DNA of 7,143 bases from positions 1-7,143 of the forward strand of contig JAAWNI010000116.1 of NCBI GenBank assembly GCA_022798855.1. The letters are read 5' to 3'. The notes under the pieces are model-generated. The model saw nothing but the letters and a program-made list of their open reading frames with translations, was not told the DNA's origin and ran no database searches. The translations under genes and the position numbers were made by a program. Each line of letters starts with the position of its first letter. Position 1 is the stretch's first letter. Positions 1 to 4,795 of the stretch are shown piece by piece. The stretch is from Lawsonibacter sp. (GTDB lineage: Bacteria > Bacillota > Clostridia > Oscillospirales > Oscillospiraceae).

Positions 1-48
1 ATCGTTTTAGAGCCGGAAGAACAAAAAGCCGCCTTGACAAAAGGTTAG
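1..48 (+). CDS. Possible 3' end of an upstream coding region, unidentified
   Basis: Reading from base 1, the frame gives IVLEPEEQKAALTKG and then a TAG stop at 46-48. Only 15 codons are visible, so no family can be named. The stretch is acidic and then lysine-rich, as many short C-terminal tails are. The -35 box of a strong promoter (34-39) lies inside it, and the minus strand carries a possible weak terminator here (CCGCC 29-33 pairing with GGCGG 49-53, with an A-run at 23-27 that would be a U-run on that strand). An alternative is that the frame is fortuitous and the segment is non-coding. Confidence 0.25.
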   Translation: MVLEPEEQKAALTKG

Positions 49-62
49 GGCGGTGGTATATT
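34..62 (+). promoter_or_regulatory. Strong sigma-A type promoter for a short plus-strand RNA
   Basis: A perfect -35 box TTGACA (34-39) is followed by a 17-nt spacer and a -10 box TATATT (57-62) preceded by TGG, an extended -10. Transcription would start near 68-70. No start codon with a convincing ribosome binding site lies between this point and the hairpin at 119-151, so the product appears to be a short RNA. A related promoter lies in the opposite orientation at 306-278. Confidence 0.7.
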
Positions 63-68
63 AAACAT

Positions 69-151
69 ACAAGGTGCTGTCCGCAAGACGGTTCAGCCCA
101 GAGGATTTAGGTTTATTTGAAAACCGTCACCGGTCCGGGGTGGCGGTTTTC
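69..151 (+). ncRNA. Candidate ~80-nt small RNA, unclassified
   Basis: The segment runs from the predicted start near 69 to the end of the terminator-like hairpin at 151. The RNA would have three parts. The first is a 5' stem-loop, with GCTG 76-79 pairing to CAGC 94-97, CCG 81-83 pairing to CGG 89-91, a CAAGA loop, and GG 73-74 able to pair with CC 98-99. The second is a purine- and U-rich single-stranded linker at about 100-118. The third is the 13-bp hairpin at 119-151. There is no ATG in the segment. I do not recognise it as a known riboswitch or RNA family. Its first ~30 nt resemble the 5' end of the opposing minus-strand transcript (AGGTG[C/T]TGTCC and [A/G]CGGTTCAGC are shared). The boundaries are inferred from promoter and hairpin geometry only. 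Confidence 0.45.
119..151. terminator. Shared hairpin between two convergent short transcripts
   Basis: GAAAACCGTCACC (119-131) pairs with GGTGGCGGTTTTC (139-151) over 13 bp with one T:G position, around a 7-nt loop. Because the arms end in AAAA and TTTT, both strands give a hairpin ending in a short U-run, so it can work as a bidirectional intrinsic terminator. It follows the plus-strand small RNA, and on the minus strand it starts within the stop codon of the 20-residue peptide frame. Confidence 0.65.
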
Positions 152-212
152 AGCGTTTAATACGTATCGTTACGGTAAGACCGAAGATATGAAATGTAAC
201 CGTAACCGGCAT
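150..212 (-). CDS. 20-residue peptide, unidentified, beta-patterned
   Basis: The frame starts at ATG 212-210 and ends at TGA 152-150, encoding MPVTVTFHIF followed by GLTVTIRIKR. The start is supported by a near-consensus Shine-Dalgarno (AAGGGGGTGA, one mismatch to AAGGAGGTGA) at optimal spacing. That sequence also lies in a hairpin at 236-218. The peptide alternates hydrophobic and polar residues on both sides of Gly11 and contains an imperfect seven-residue repeat (VTVTFHI at 3-9, LTVTIRI at 12-18). This suggests a small cationic amphipathic beta-hairpin rather than a membrane helix. It has its own upstream promoter (306-278) and ends at the shared hairpin, so it forms a complete mini-transcription unit. 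I recognise no family. A type I toxin, a mobile-element micropeptide or a regulatory leader peptide are all possible, and only the translation signals and pattern are seen directly. Confidence 0.45.
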   Translation of the reverse strand: MPVTVTFHIFGLTVTIRIKR

Positions 213-217
213 ACGCT

Positions 218-236
218 CACCCCCTTTCGGGTGGTG
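218..236 (-). promoter_or_regulatory. Hairpin that sequesters the peptide's Shine-Dalgarno
   Basis: Read on the minus strand, CACC (236-233), a bulged A and CCC (231-229) pair with GGG (224-222) and GGTG (221-218) around a GAAA tetraloop. The right arm is the ribosome binding site of the 20-residue peptide, so this fold would block translation. The left arm overlaps ACACC, which can instead pair with GGTGT (270-266) near the 5' end of the same RNA, so a mutually exclusive fold could free the site. This regulation is inference from base pairing. Confidence 0.45.
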
Positions 237-255
237 TAGCTGAACCGCCTCGCCT

Positions 256-269
256 GTGTTGGACAACAC
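256..269. repeat. Short palindrome GTGTTG-GA-CAACAC
   Basis: A perfect 6-bp inverted repeat (256-261 and 264-269, two bases between) lies at the very start of the predicted minus-strand transcript, just downstream of its -10 box. It could be an operator for a dimeric repressor or a 5' RNA stem-loop. Confidence 0.35.
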
Positions 270-277
270 CTGTATGC

Positions 278-306
278 AATGTACCATGTTTTCACCGTTC
301 CGTCAA
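278..306 (-). promoter_or_regulatory. Promoter for the minus-strand peptide transcript
   Basis: On the minus strand the -35 box is TTGACG (306-301), the spacer is 17 nt, and the -10 box is TACATT (283-278) preceded by TGG, an extended -10. Transcription would start near 271. It is a sequence relative of the plus-strand promoter at 34-62 and is divergent from the crt promoter at 341-369. Confidence 0.6.
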
Positions 307-330
307 GAAAATGTTCCTGAAAATGTTCCT
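307..330. repeat. Tandem duplication of a 12-bp unit between divergent promoters
   Basis: GAAAATGTTCCT occurs twice in immediate succession (307-318 and 319-330). The pair lies exactly between the -35 box of the minus-strand promoter (ending at 306) and that of the crt promoter (starting at 341), where a regulator could control both. A simple slippage duplication is the null explanation. Confidence 0.55.
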
Positions 331-340
331 CTGTTTTCCC

Positions 341-369
341 TTGCCCTTTTGAAGACTATCCGCTATAAT
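341..369 (+). promoter_or_regulatory. Promoter of crt
   Basis: The -35-like TTGCCC (341-346), a 17-nt spacer and a perfect TATAAT (364-369) place the start near 376, giving a leader of about 29 nt. The crt ribosome binding site AAGGAGG (389-395) sits 9 nt before the ATG at 405. Confidence 0.75.
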
Positions 370-404
370 GGGGGCACCACTTAAAAACAAGGAGGAATTT
401 TCCT

Positions 405-1181
405 ATGGCTTTTGTAACTCTGGAGAAGAAGGGCCCTGTGGGCATCGTCACCATGAACCGGCCCGAAGCGCTGAACGCCCTGGACAAGCAGGTGCTGGAG
501 GACCTGAACACCGTGCTGGACCAGGTGGAGTCCGACCCTGACATCCTGGTGGCCATAGTCACCGGGGCGGGCCGGTCCTTTGTGGCCGGGGCGGACATCG
601 GCCAGATGTCCAATTTCACCGCCGTGGAGGGCAAGGCCTTCGGCGCTTACGGCAACGGGGTCTTCCTGAAGCTGGAGAACCTGTCCAAGCCCACCATCGC
701 CGCCGTCAACGGCTTCGCCCTGGGGGGCGGCTGTGAGCTGGCCATGGCCTGCGACATCCGTCTGGCCAGCGAAAAGGCCAAGTTCGGCCAGCCCGAGGTG
801 GGCCTGGGCATCACCCCCGGCTTTGGCGGCACCCAGCGCCTGGCCCGCATCGTGGGGGTGTCCAACGCCATGGAGCTGATCCTCACCGCCAAGGTCATCA
901 AGGCGGAGGAAGCCCAGCGCATCGGCCTGGTGGGCCACGTCTACCCCGCCGGGGAGCTGATGGACAAGGCCCTCGAGCTGGCCAACGCCATCGCGGCCAA
1001 CGCCCAGGTGGCGGTGCGCCAGTCCAAGGCGGCCATCCGCCGGGGGATGCAGGCCGACATGTCCACCGGCGCGGCCTTTGAAGCCGAAGCCTTCGGCCTG
1101 TGCTTCGCCACCGAGGACCAGAAGGACGCCATGAAGGCCTTCGTCAACAAGGAGAAGGTTACCTCCTTTAAAAACCGCTGA
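405..1181 (+). CDS. crt: Short-chain enoyl-CoA hydratase (crotonase)
   Basis: This 258-residue cytoplasmic enzyme of the enoyl-CoA hydratase/isomerase superfamily interconverts (S)-3-hydroxybutyryl-CoA and crotonyl-CoA, a step of the acetyl-CoA to butyryl-CoA pathway. Seen in the sequence are the N-terminal NRPEALNAL (residues 18-26), the AGADI oxyanion-hole segment (61-65), GGGCEL with catalytic Glu111, and FGQPEVGLGITPGFGGTQRL with catalytic Glu131. The C-terminal AFEAEAFG..F.TEDQKDAM..F region closely resembles clostridial Crt. Length and ends are normal for the family. The start is fixed by AAGGAGG at 389-395. In many butyrate producers crt sits with bcd, etfBA and hbd. Here it stands alone with its own promoter and is followed by a permease gene. 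An enoyl-CoA hydratase acting in another route, such as amino-acid or fatty-acid catabolism, cannot be excluded, but the Crt likeness is strong. Confidence 0.93.
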   Translation: MAFVTLEKKGPVGIVTMNRPEALNALDKQVLEDLNTVLDQVESDPDILVAIVTGAGRSFVAGADIGQMSNFTAVEGKAFGAYGNGVFLKLENLSKPTIAAVNGFALGGGCELAMACDIRLASEKAKFGQPEVGLGITPGFGGTQRLARIVGVSNAMELILTAKVIKAEEAQRIGLVGHVYPAGELMDKALELANAIAANAQVAVRQSKAAIRRGMQADMSTGAAFEAEAFGLCFATEDQKDAMKAFVNKEKVTSFKNR

Positions 1182-1187
1182 TTACAC

Positions 1188-1224
1188 GGCAGGCCGCCGG
1201 TGGGTAACCCGCCGGCGGCCTGCC
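1188..1224 (+). terminator. Strong GC hairpin between crt and the AEC permease gene
   Basis: GGCAGGCCGCCGG (1188-1200) pairs perfectly with CCGGCGGCCTGCC (1212-1224) over 13 bp. A second small stem, GGG 1202-1204 with CCC 1208-1210, is nested inside. No U-run follows on the plus strand, so it is probably a partial terminator, a processing site or an mRNA 3'-end stabiliser that lowers expression of the downstream gene, rather than a full intrinsic terminator. Confidence 0.6.
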
Positions 1225-1247
1225 GCTGAGAGGGAGGGAGCGCCCCT

Positions 1248-2183
1248 ATGGATATCGCTGTTCTGTTTTCCAACCTGGTTGGGCTGTTTCTGCTCATCGG
1301 CGTGGGCTTTTTTGCGGTGCGGATGAATGTTCTGCCCATCCAGGCCGCGAAACCGATGAGCGCCCTGCTGATGAAAATCACGGTGCCCGCCACCGTGGTG
1401 TCCTCCATGCTCCGCCCCTTCGACCCCGCCTTCCTCCGGCTGGGGCTGTCCATTCTGGCGGTGGGGACGGTGCTGTTCGCCCTGTTCGCGGCCCTGTCCC
1501 TGGGGCTGGCCCCCCTGTGCCGGGTGCCCCGGGGGCGGCGGGGGATGTGGTGCTGCTGCGCCACCTTCTGCAACAACAGCTTTATGGGCTTTCCCGTGGC
1601 CCTGGCCGTCCTGGGGGAGGAGGGCCTGGCCCTGACGGTCATCCTGGCCATCCCCTTCAACCTGATGGCCTACAGCATCGGGGCCCGGATGGTGTGCATG
1701 GACGCGGACGGGGCGGGCGCCGCCCCCGCCGCCTCCTGGAAGCGGGCCCTTTTCAGTACGATCAATTTGGCCACTCTGGTGGGGACGGTGCTGTATATCA
1801 CCCAGCTCCCGGTGCCCGAGGCCGTCCAGACCCCTTTAAGGCACCTGTCCAACGTCACCACCCCCCTGTCCATGATTATCACCGGCATGAACCTGTCCCA
1901 GGGCAGCCTAGCCGACGTGGTCCGGGACCGGGACGCCTTTACCGCTTCCGCCATGCGCCTGCTCCTCTTCCCCCTGATTGCCTGGGGGGTGATGCGCTGT
2001 ATTCCGGGGCTGGACGGGCTGGTCATGGGGGCCGCCCTGCTGAATATGTCCATGCCCGCCCCCGCCGCCGCCACCCTCATGGGGGAGGAGTACGGCGGCA
2101 ACGTCCAGATCGGCTCCCGGATCATCTTCCTGTCCAGCCTTCTGTGCGTGGCGACCATCCCCCTGATCTCGCTGCTTTTGTAA
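1248..2183 (+). CDS. AEC-family (auxin efflux carrier-like) permease
   Basis: This 311-residue inner-membrane protein has about ten predicted helices (roughly 6-24, 33-55, 66-88, 101-122, 126-150, 170-187, 200-216, 234-253, 257-278 and 290-311). Family signatures are visible: FCNNSFMGFP (107-116) in the first half, NVTTPLSMIITGM (202-214), and MPAPAAATLMGEEYGGN (269-285) in the second half, consistent with two repeated five-helix bundles. Bacterial AEC proteins move organic anions such as malate or malonate, amino acids or similar solutes, but the substrate cannot be read from sequence. The start is supported by the GAGGGAGGGAG ribosome binding site at about 1230-1240. No separate promoter is evident, so read-through from crt past the 1188-1224 hairpin is likely and might couple export or uptake of a carboxylate to the crt pathway (inference). 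WCCC at 101-104 and Cys108 form an unusual cysteine cluster next to the FCNN motif. Confidence 0.88.
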   Translation: MDIAVLFSNLVGLFLLIGVGFFAVRMNVLPIQAAKPMSALLMKITVPATVVSSMLRPFDPAFLRLGLSILAVGTVLFALFAALSLGLAPLCRVPRGRRGMWCCCATFCNNSFMGFPVALAVLGEEGLALTVILAIPFNLMAYSIGARMVCMDADGAGAAPAASWKRALFSTINLATLVGTVLYITQLPVPEAVQTPLRHLSNVTTPLSMIITGMNLSQGSLADVVRDRDAFTASAMRLLLFPLIAWGVMRCIPGLDGLVMGAALLNMSMPAPAAATLMGEEYGGNVQIGSRIIFLSSLLCVATIPLISLLL

Positions 2184-2189
2184 ACGAAT

Positions 2190-2237
2190 CCCCCAGTCAG
2201 CGGCTACGCCGCTGCCAGCCCCCTTGCCAAAGGGGGC
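2190..2237 (+). repeat. Double-hairpin repeat, copy A
   Basis: This copy begins CCCCCAGT and contains two adjacent stems. CAGCGGC (2198-2204) pairs with GCCGCTG (2208-2214) around TAC, and GCCCCCTT (2218-2225) pairs with AAGGGGGC (2230-2237) around GCCA. It lies 6 bp after the permease stop codon. The same architecture recurs at 2272-2316 (inverted) and 2346-2395. Such elements are common intergenic repeats in Oscillospiraceae genomes and might also protect the 3' end of the upstream mRNA. Confidence 0.7.
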
Positions 2238-2271
2238 CTTTGGACGGGACCGGGGCCTTCAAGCACCCAAG

Positions 2272-2316
2272 CCCCCCTCCAGGAGGGGGGTGGCGCGGCG
2301 GAGCCGTGACGGGGGG
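2272..2316 (-). repeat. Double-hairpin repeat, copy B (inverted)
   Basis: Read on the minus strand it begins CCCCCCGTCA and has the same two-stem plan as copy A. A 6-bp stem with a TCC loop (2308-2303 with 2299-2294, one G:T pair) is followed by a CCA linker and a stem of CCCCCCTC with GAGGGGGG around CTG (2290-2272). Together with copy A it forms a ~127-bp inverted pair (2190-2316), which resembles a miniature element with terminal inverted repeats. Confidence 0.65.
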
Positions 2317-2345
2317 AGAAAAGCATTGTAAAAAAACGCTGTGTT

Positions 2346-2395
2346 ACCCCCTCAGCCACCGCCTGCGGCGGTGCCAGCTCCCTCAAAGAGGGAGC
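2346..2395 (+). repeat. Double-hairpin repeat, copy C
   Basis: It begins ACCCCCTCAGC. CACCGCC (2357-2363) pairs with GGCGGTG (2367-2373) around TGC, then after CCA, GCTCCCTC (2377-2384) pairs with GAGGGAGC (2388-2395) around AAA. The stem bases differ from copy A while pairing is kept, as expected for an element maintained by its structure. The region 2184-2452 contains these three repeats and a terminator, and I see no gene in it. Confidence 0.68.
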
Positions 2396-2419
2396 CGACG
2401 ATAGAGCGCGGCAAGCTGG

Positions 2420-2447
2420 CAGGCCCGGTACAACCGTACCGGGCCTG
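2420..2447. terminator. Terminator hairpin at the end of the minus-strand ABC operon
   Basis: CAGGCCCGGTAC (2420-2431) pairs perfectly with GTACCGGGCCTG (2436-2447) over 12 bp with an AACC loop. It lies 5 bp beyond the stop codon of the last operon gene. A U-rich tail (TTGATTT) is present only on the plus strand, so it should act best on transcripts from the left and serve as a weaker terminator or 3' stabiliser for the operon. Confidence 0.65.
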
Positions 2448-2452
2448 TTGAT

Positions 2453-3193
2453 TTACACCCGCACCACCGCGTGGAGCAGCGACCAGATGGACCAGAGGAA
2501 CCCGGCCACAAAGACCGCCGCCAGCACGGGGACGATCAGCTCAACGGAGGAGGAAAACTGCTGGGGGAATATCTGCATCAGGAGCATGGGGGCCATGACC
2601 GCGGCCCAGATGATCCAGCCTCCTTTTGAGCCAAACCGCTGAATCAGCGCCCCCACGATGATCCCGCCGGCGACGGCCACCCCAAAGGCGATCAGCCACC
2701 AGTACCAGTCCAGGGTGAAATCCTCAATCAGGAGGACCTTGCCCGAAACCAGCTCGCCGTTTACCGTTGTGCCCTCGGGCATGAAGAAGATAGCTCCGGA
2801 GGTCCAGCCGTCCATTCCGGCCAGTTTGGCCCACAGCGGCGGGCAGAGAAAGCGCTCGACGGTGGCCAGCAGTCCGCCCAGGGCCAGGGCGAAGCCGGAC
2901 TCGAAGGCGCACAGCCCCAGGGTCAGGCCCAGGGCCCGCTTCCGGGTCTGGCCGAAGCGCAGGGCCTGGTCAAAGCTGACTCCCACGTGGGAGATGCCCG
3001 CCACCAGGGCGGTGAGGCCGCCCACAATGGGGTAAAGGACACAGGCCACGGTGACGCTGGTTTCCGGCCTTGCGAAGTACATCACGCACCCGATGATGAT
3101 TTGAACCACCAGGAACAGGCCGCCCTCCACCGCCAGATAGAGGGCCAGGTCGTCCAGATTCAGCTTTATCAGCTTTTTATAGGTCGAAAACAT
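2453..3193 (-). CDS. ABC transporter membrane protein, second permease of the operon
   Basis: This 246-residue integral membrane protein has about six predicted helices (roughly 18-40, 46-68, 88-111, 163-185, 191-208 and 217-240) and an extracytoplasmic-type loop at ~115-160 between helices 3 and 4. The start at 3193 is preferred because GAGGTGAG lies at normal spacing and the upstream gene's stop is 5 bp before it. The reading frame stays open further upstream, but that part overlaps the upstream gene. A basic segment, FGQTRKRALG (80-89), between helices 2 and 3 mirrors GARRIDFF in the partner permease, as in paired bacitracin/Ytr-type permeases. I infer that it forms the translocation channel with the product of 3199-3894, powered by the ATPase at 3908-4795. 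The substrate is unknown, and the family call rests mostly on context. Confidence 0.75.
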   Translation of the reverse strand: MFSTYKKLIKLNLDDLALYLAVEGGLFLVVQIIIGCVMYFARPETSVTVACVLYPIVGGLTALVAGISHVGVSFDQALRFGQTRKRALGLTLGLCAFESGFALALGGLLATVERFLCPPLWAKLAGMDGWTSGAIFFMPEGTTVNGELVSGKVLLIEDFTLDWYWWLIAFGVAVAGGIIVGALIQRFGSKGGWIIWAAVMAPMLLMQIFPQQFSSSVELIVPVLAAVFVAGFLWSIWSLLHAVVRV

Positions 3194-3198
3194 TTTAC

Positions 3199-3894
3199 TC
3201 ACCTCACTACATAGCGTTGGATCACGCGCCAGATCAGAAACTCGCCCCCCGCCGCGCCGGCAACCAGTACCACAATCATAACCTTGGGCAGGGTGGTCCA
3301 CAGCCAGGCCCACTTCGAGTCCAGAAGGTATACCAGAACTTTAGTCTCGACGGAGAGGATCATAAATACCGTAACCGCCACCATGACAAAGATAGACACC
3401 GTAACCAGTATGCTCCCCAGGATCTTGTTTTTCACCATCACCAGCCCGCTGAGACAGCCCAGGATCATCAGCACGATACACGCCAGCGGAAAGGCCCAGA
3501 CGCGGCCGCCAAACAAATCCAGCAGCATCCACTTGTCCCGGGCCATCCAGCCGGCCAGGGCGGGAAGGGAGGACATGAACAGCTGGAGTCCCCAGCACAC
3601 CGCCGCGTAGAACACCATGGTCCCCTGTATGGCCCAGAAAAAATCGATCCGCCGGGCTCCCATGGACAGCCCCAGGTTCAGGTTGTTGGTACACATGGCG
3701 AAGGCGTAGAGAAACAGCATCAGCAGGATCATAGTGGGGAACATAGCGTAGTAAGTCTCAAAGAGGTTGCTCGTTCGGAGGCTTTCTGGCACACCGGTGA
3801 CGTAACAGCCCGCGATCACAACGGCGGCGAAGCCGAAGATCGCCCCCAAGTTGACCCAGGTGAAGTTCAGGAGAAATCGTAAGGATTTTACCAT
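3199..3894 (-). CDS. ABC transporter membrane protein, first permease of the operon
   Basis: This 231-residue protein has about six predicted membrane helices (roughly 15-34, 48-68, 86-109, 132-152, 158-180 and 199-221). SMGARRIDFF (77-86) after helix 2 is a recurring cytoplasmic-loop pattern (small-Gly-x-x-Arg, then aromatic) in ABC-2-like permeases. I place the start at ATG 3894-3892, 13 bp after the ATPase stop, with AAGGGGG as the Shine-Dalgarno, overlapping that stop. The longer in-frame start at 3942 would overlap the ATPase gene by 35 bp and add a tail without membrane character. The next permease starts 5 bp after this stop, so translation is probably coupled. It is likely a subunit of a heterodimeric exporter or detoxification transporter, with unknown cargo. 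Confidence 0.77.
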   Translation of the reverse strand: MVKSLRFLLNFTWVNLGAIFGFAAVVIAGCYVTGVPESLRTSNLFETYYAMFPTMILLMLFLYAFAMCTNNLNLGLSMGARRIDFFWAIQGTMVFYAAVCWGLQLFMSSLPALAGWMARDKWMLLDLFGGRVWAFPLACIVLMILGCLSGLVMVKNKILGSILVTVSIFVMVAVTVFMILSVETKVLVYLLDSKWAWLWTTLPKVMIVVLVAGAAGGEFLIWRVIQRYVVR

Positions 3895-3907
3895 CGTTCC
3901 CGCCCCC

Positions 3908-4795
3908 TTACTGGGCATCCCCGTGGCCGCACAGGGACACAAAAACGTTCTGCAGGTTCATGGGGACGATGTCCACATCGGCCTCCTTGGCCGCCTCCAG
4001 CTTGACCATATCCCCTCGGACAGCCACCGTCTTGTGCCGGCCCATCTGGTGGGTGGAGAGGACCTGGAGCCCGTTGCACACCCGGTCCACCACGTCGTCC
4101 CGGCCGGAGACATAGCGGAACTGGCTGATAAGCTCCTCGGTCTCGGCATTCTCCAAAATGCGGCCCTCATCCAGGATGATGACCCGCTCAAAGACGGAGG
4201 CGGCCTCCTCAATGATGTGAGTGGAGACGATGAAGGTGCGGTTGGTCTGGGCGAAGTCCTCCAAAAGGAGCTGGTAGAACCGCTCCCGCATCACCACGTC
4301 CAGCCCGGCGGCGGGCTCGTCCAGGATAGTGATGGGAGCCCGGCTGGCCAGGGCAATCAGAATGGTCACCATGGACATCTGGCCCTTGGACAGCTGGGAT
4401 ATCTTCTTCTTTGTCTCCAGCTTGAACTCGTCCAGCAGGCGCAGGGCGTAATCCATGTCCCAGTTGGGGTAGTAGATGGCGGCGGACTTGAGATAGTGCT
4501 TCACCTTCAGGTTGTTGGGTCCGGAAAACAGGGTGGCCTGCATCTCCCGAGAGAAACAGATGTCGCTGAGGGCCCGCTGATTCTCCCACACCGGCTGGCC
4601 GTCGTAGGTGACGGAGCCGCTGTTCTTGGTGTTCTGGGCGGTGAGAATGCCCAGCAGGGTGGTCTTGCCCGCCCCGTTTCGGCCAATCAGGCCGTAGATT
4701 TTCCCTGGCTCAATGGTCAGGTCCAGGTTGTGAAGGACCTCCTTGTCCTTGTAGGATTTGCACAGACCCTCTGCCTTTAAAATCCCAGCGTTCAT
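3908..4795 (-). CDS. ABC transporter ATP-binding protein (YtrB/BcrA-like)
   Basis: This 295-residue cytoplasmic ATPase drives the two adjacent permeases. All ABC motifs are present in order: Walker A GRNGAGKTT (38-46), a Q-loop region around Gln86, signature LSKGQ (135-139) in place of LSGGQ, Walker B ITILDEP (155-161) with catalytic Glu160, D-loop AGLD (163-166) and switch His193. The ~85 residues after the nucleotide-binding core (about 210-295) form an accessory C-terminal region, as in BcrA/YtrB-type ATPases, ending in LQNVFVSL. The ATG at 4795 overlaps the TGA of the GntR gene by 4 bp (ATGA), so the two are translationally coupled. With a YtrA-type repressor upstream, the likely role is response to cell-wall-active or membrane-active compounds. 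This is inferred from the known ytr and pmt operons. Confidence 0.92.
   Translation of the reverse strand: MNAGILKAEGLCKSYKDKEVLHNLDLTIEPGKIYGLIGRNGAGKTTLLGILTAQNTKNSGSVTYDGQPVWENQRALSDICFSREMQATLFSGPNNLKVKHYLKSAAIYYPNWDMDYALRLLDEFKLETKKKISQLSKGQMSMVTILIALASRAPITILDEPAAGLDVVMRERFYQLLLEDFAQTNRTFIVSTHIIEEAASVFERVIILDEGRILENAETEELISQFRYVSGRDDVVDRVCNGLQVLSTHQMGRHKTVAVRGDMVKLEAAKEADVDIVPMNLQNVFVSLCGHGDAQ

Noticed and set aside
4..14. GTTTTAGAGCC resembles the start of a type II CRISPR repeat, and a structured RNA follows, suggesting a tracrRNA.
   Set aside because: Only one 10-11 base match exists, there is no repeat array, no complementary anti-repeat in the 69-151 RNA and no cas gene in view.
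117..239. A 40-codon plus-strand frame starting at TTG 117 behind AGAGGA.
   Set aside because: It begins in the terminator-like hairpin, uses a weak start with long spacing and is antisense to the better-supported 20-residue peptide.
381..938. Minus-strand frame opposite crt.
   Set aside because: It is an antisense shadow of a well-matched crotonase with no ribosome binding site or family features.
1517..2404. Long plus-strand frame overlapping the AEC permease gene.
   Set aside because: It is a GC-rich out-of-frame shadow (Gly/Pro/Arg/His-rich, no domain) that runs into the intergenic repeats. The overlapping permease has clear family motifs.
3851..4780. 309-codon plus-strand frame opposite the ATPase gene.
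   Set aside because: It is antisense to a complete ABC ATPase with all motifs. Its composition (Gly/His/Leu/Val/Gln-rich) is what the complement of GC-rich coding DNA gives.
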